This document shows positions 22,961 to 25,235 of a stretch of DNA of 25,235 bases, one piece after another; within the stretch, counting starts at the first letter, position 1; each line of letters starts with the position of its first letter. The notes below the pieces were generated by a model, which searched no databases, had not been told where the DNA came from, and worked only from the letters and a program-made list of their open reading frames with translations. The translations under genes and the position numbers were made by a program. The stretch is from Oscillospiraceae bacterium (lineage in GTDB: Bacteria; Bacillota; Clostridia; Oscillospirales; Oscillospiraceae). Location of the stretch: the NCBI GenBank assembly GCA_031261245.1, contig JAISKU010000021.1, positions 1 through 25,235 of the forward strand, given 5' to 3'.

Positions 22961-23028
22961 ACAATTCCCATTCCGAGTCCTACGCCGCCGCCGGCGTCGA
23001 AATGGCGCGCCGCATATTCGGGGAGTGA
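22957..23028 (+). pseudogene. purM-purC chimera: start of a purM fused to the end of a purC
   Basis: A 24-codon frame reading MNNSHSESYAAAGV followed by EMARRIFGE and a stop. The first part matches the start of the intact purM at 23725 (MQESHSESYAAAGVD); bases 22978-22997 equal bases 23746-23765 exactly (20 of 20). The second part matches the end of purC (EEMARRIFG, stop); bases 23002-23021 equal 22276-22295 exactly (20 of 20). The junction falls within 22998-23001. It keeps a strong ribosome site and a four-base overlap with the HAD gene, which is what a former intact purM start would have. Interpretation as a recombination scar is inference from these matches. Confidence 0.88.
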
Positions 23029-23067
23029 CGGTTGACATATCTACATTTTTTGAAAAGAGGTTTATTT

Positions 23068-23571
23068 ATGAGCGAGTTTAGTGAAAGCTGGATACTGCGC
23101 AGCAAGAACAACGAGGATACGCGAAGCATTTTGCAAAAAGCCGGGATCGGCGGCTATTTCGCCACAACGGACGATTGGGCTATTGTACTCACCGAGCAGG
23201 AGAGGGAATTATTACGCGCATTCCCAGATATAATTATTCGTTACAATTTTGCAGAGAATCACGGTATGTGGCTCAATGTTTTCGACGGCGGGACGCAAAT
23301 TGCGGAGTACTCCTGCGAGTTTGAAGAAATGGATGAGGACGATGTTGCAAGCGGGATAAATGACAGTAGCATCAGCGTCGCTGATTTTGCGGGCATTCTT
23401 GGCTGTAGTGAACCCGATTTGTCAAACGCTCTGCATCCGAGTACAATTGAGGACGCATTCGAAATAAATCGCCCATTCATGGCATTGTTAGGCATTCCGG
23501 CGGAAATGTATGAGTGGGTCTCGTTTAATTACGCCGCAGACCGCGACGATGATACGTTCACAAAAATATAG
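23068..23571 (+). CDS. Unknown acidic protein inserted between purC remnant and purM
   Basis: A 167-residue protein I do not recognise. It begins MSEFSESWILRSKNNEDTR, has no membrane segment or signal peptide, is strongly acidic (FEEMDEDD near the middle), and contains GGYFATTDDWAIVL and NHGMWLNVFDGG. A segment ISVADFAGILG looks helical. The composition is visibly lower in GC, with more A- and T-ending codons, than the purine genes around it, which suggests a different origin. ATG at 23068 is preceded by AGAGG 7 bases upstream; an in-frame TTG at 23032 has no such site. Directly upstream is a purC-type 3' end, so in its source genome it probably sat just after purC. The 153 bases between it and purM hold no convincing gene. 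Confidence 0.75.
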   Translation: MSEFSESWILRSKNNEDTRSILQKAGIGGYFATTDDWAIVLTEQERELLRAFPDIIIRYNFAENHGMWLNVFDGGTQIAEYSCEFEEMDEDDVASGINDSSISVADFAGILGCSEPDLSNALHPSTIEDAFEINRPFMALLGIPAEMYEWVSFNYAADRDDDTFTKI

Positions 23572-23724
23572 GCAGCCAACAGCAATCGGTAAACTTACTC
23601 TGGCGCACTTCTTTTAGAGCTATCACATGCCATACGCACTCGTAGTCTTAGTCCGTGAGCACACAACAACATTGGCGAGACATGGATTCCACGAGCGGCA
23701 TACATCGAATAACTGGAGGGTTAC

Positions 23725-24771
23725 ATGCAAGAATCACATTCTGAATCCTACGCCGCCGCCGGCGTTGACGTCACCGCGGGCTACCGGCAGGTTGAGCTGA
23801 TAAAACCCATGGTCAAATCCACCTACCGCGACGGCGTCCTCGGCGGAATCGGCGGCTTCGGCGGCCTGTTTGAGCCTCGCCTCGCGGGTCTCAAGCGCCC
23901 CGTGTTCGTCTCCGGCGCCGACGGCGTCGGCACGAAGCTCAAAATCGCGTTCCTTTTGGACAAACACGACACGATCGGCATCGACTGCGTGGCGATGTGC
24001 GTGAACGACATCGTCTGCGCGGGCGCGGAGCCGCTCTTCTTCCTCGACTACATCGCGTGCGGCAAAAACGTCCCCGAAATAACGGCGGAGATCGTAAAGG
24101 GCGTCGCGTCCGGCTGTGTCGAGGCGGGCTGCGCGCTCGTCGGCGGCGAGACCGCGGAGCACCCCGGCATGATGCCGGAGGACGAGTACGACCTCGCGGG
24201 CTTCTCCGTCGGCATCGTCGATTACGACAATATCCTCGACCCCAAAAACGTCAAACCCGGCGACGCGCTCCTCGCGCTGCCGTCGAGCGGCCTGCACTCC
24301 AACGGCTTCTCCCTCGTCCGCAAGGCGCTCGCGCCCGACAAAAACAACGTCAACGCGTACGTCGCGGAGCTCGGCAAGACCCTCGGCGAGGAGCTGCTCA
24401 CCCCGACGCGCATCTACGTCAAAACCGTGCTGAACCTGCTCAAAACCCACGGAAAAGCGATTCACGGCGTCTCGCACATCACGGGCGGCGGCATTTTCGA
24501 GAACGCGCCGCGCTGTCTGCCCGACGGAATACACATGGTTATAGACGCAAAAAAGCTTGCACAGAAACCAATATTTGACATCATAGCCGCAAAAGGCAGC
24601 GTCCCGACGCGCGACATGTACAACACGTTCAACATGGGCGTCGGAATGATACTCGCCGTAGACGGCGCAAAAGCGGACGAAATTCTGCGCGACCTCGCCT
24701 CCGCCGGCGAGGCGGCCGCAATCGTCGGCGAGTGCGTCGCGGGCGAGACCGGCGTGACGATTGGGAGTTGA
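23725..24771 (+). CDS. purM: Phosphoribosylformylglycinamidine cyclo-ligase (AIR synthetase)
   Basis: PurM closes the imidazole ring, converting FGAM to AIR with ATP. Length is 348 residues, typical. Seen: SYAAAGVDVTAGYRQVELIK (7-26), the conserved N-terminal start; FVSGADGVGTKLKIAF (about 58-73), the ATP-site signature; CVNDIVCAGAEPLFFLDY; GGETAEHPGMM; and PSSGLHSNGFSLVR. It is complete and appears functional. GGAGGG lies 7 bases before the ATG. The first codons differ from the remnant at 22957 mostly at synonymous or terminal positions, so this 5' end and the remnant come from two diverged purM genes. purN follows after 6 bases. Confidence 0.98.
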   Translation: MQESHSESYAAAGVDVTAGYRQVELIKPMVKSTYRDGVLGGIGGFGGLFEPRLAGLKRPVFVSGADGVGTKLKIAFLLDKHDTIGIDCVAMCVNDIVCAGAEPLFFLDYIACGKNVPEITAEIVKGVASGCVEAGCALVGGETAEHPGMMPEDEYDLAGFSVGIVDYDNILDPKNVKPGDALLALPSSGLHSNGFSLVRKALAPDKNNVNAYVAELGKTLGEELLTPTRIYVKTVLNLLKTHGKAIHGVSHITGGGIFENAPRCLPDGIHMVIDAKKLAQKPIFDIIAAKGSVPTRDMYNTFNMGVGMILAVDGAKADEILRDLASAGEAAAIVGECVAGETGVTIGS

Positions 24772-24777
24772 TCGAAG

Positions 24778-25235
24778 ATGGCATATAACGCAGTCAAGCG
24801 CCCGGTGAAAACCGCGGTTCTCGTCTCGGGCGGCGGCACAAATTTACAGGCGATAATCGACGCGCACGCCTTCGGCGAGATAAAAAACTGCGCGCTCACG
24901 GCGGTTATCAGCTCAAACCCCGAGGCGTATGCCCTGACGCGCGCGGAGTTCGCGGGCGTCGCGTCGTACGTCATAGACCGCAAAATCTTCGCCAACCGCG
25001 CGTCGTTCTCGGAGGCGATTCACAAAAAGCTCGAGGATCTCGACATTGAGCTCGTGGTGCTCGCGGGGTTCATGTACGTGCTCGGCGCGCCGCTCATCAA
25101 GGCGTACAGAAACAGGATAATCAACATTCACCCGGCGCTCATTCCGTCCTTCTGCGGCCTCGGCTACTACGGCCTGCACGTGCACGAAGCGGTGCTCGAG
25201 TACGGCGCGAAGGTCTCCGGCGCGACGGCGCACTT
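24778..25235 (+). CDS. purN: Phosphoribosylglycinamide formyltransferase, N-terminal part
   Basis: PurN transfers a formyl group from 10-formyltetrahydrofolate to GAR. The window ends after 152 codons of about 200. Seen: TAVLVSGGGTNLQAIIDA (12-29), phosphate-binding loop for GAR; ALTAVISSNPEAYAL; LVVLAGFMYVLGAPLI; and IINIHPALIPSF, containing the catalytic Asn and His pair of the N-x-H motif. SGATAHF, at the window end, leads toward the catalytic Asp, which is not visible. The ATG at 24778 is 6 bases after purM. Homology begins about ten residues into the protein, so a short N-terminal extension is present. Confidence 0.96.
   Translation, partial: MAYNAVKRPVKTAVLVSGGGTNLQAIIDAHAFGEIKNCALTAVISSNPEAYALTRAEFAGVASYVIDRKIFANRASFSEAIHKKLEDLDIELVVLAGFMYVLGAPLIKAYRNRIINIHPALIPSFCGLGYYGLHVHEAVLEYGAKVSGATAH

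Noticed and set aside
23572..23724. Possible gene fragment between the unknown gene and purM
   Set aside because: A short frame from an ATG near 23629 runs into purM out of frame, has no ribosome site and no recognisable family. Treated as intergenic.

Overview
The window looks like a chromosomal segment of a GC-rich, probably uncultured member of the Bacillota, most likely class Clostridia. The main clue is a complete T-box leader (a regulator essentially confined to Gram-positive lineages). Supporting clues are strong GGAGG-type ribosome binding sites, frequent ATGA stop/start overlaps, GTG and TTG starts, and an arg operon built around ArgJ. No rRNA, tRNA, CRISPR array or transposase was seen, and species cannot be named from the sequence.

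Positions 1-8253 are an arginine operon on the + strand: argG (3' part only), a zinc-dependent phospholipase C-like gene, argH, a small GNAT acetyltransferase, three tandem copies of a 32-33 bp repeat, then argC, argJ, argB, argD and argF, closed by a terminator. Together they cover glutamate to arginine by the acetyl-recycling route. The GNAT gene overlaps argH and may supply the priming N-acetylglutamate.

Positions 8270-17679 hold single-gene units, each with a readable promoter and most separated by bidirectional terminators: a URO-D/corrinoid methyltransferase-like protein, a soluble hybrid histidine kinase (minus strand), a glycerol dehydrogenase-family enzyme, a large internally duplicated MoaF-like protein (minus strand), a sodium:solute symporter behind a T-box leader whose specifier reads UAC (Tyr), and a divergent XRE regulator / 51-residue protein pair around a perfect palindrome.

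Positions 17689-20944 (minus strand) carry thioredoxin and a single-chain aldehyde oxidoreductase of the Desulfovibrio Mop type (two 2Fe-2S clusters plus molybdenum domain, no FAD domain).

Positions 21025-25235 are a purine operon: purE, purC, a HAD phosphatase, an unknown gene, purM and purN (cut by the window end). Between the HAD gene and the unknown gene lies a 24-codon reading frame (22957-23028) that joins the first codons of a purM to the last codons of a purC. This is a recombination scar: two alternative versions of the purC-purM interval, one carrying the HAD gene and one carrying the unknown lower-GC gene, appear to have been stacked in tandem. purF, usual between purC and purM in Bacillota, is absent here. 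The scar and the tyrosine T-box symporter are the most notable observations.
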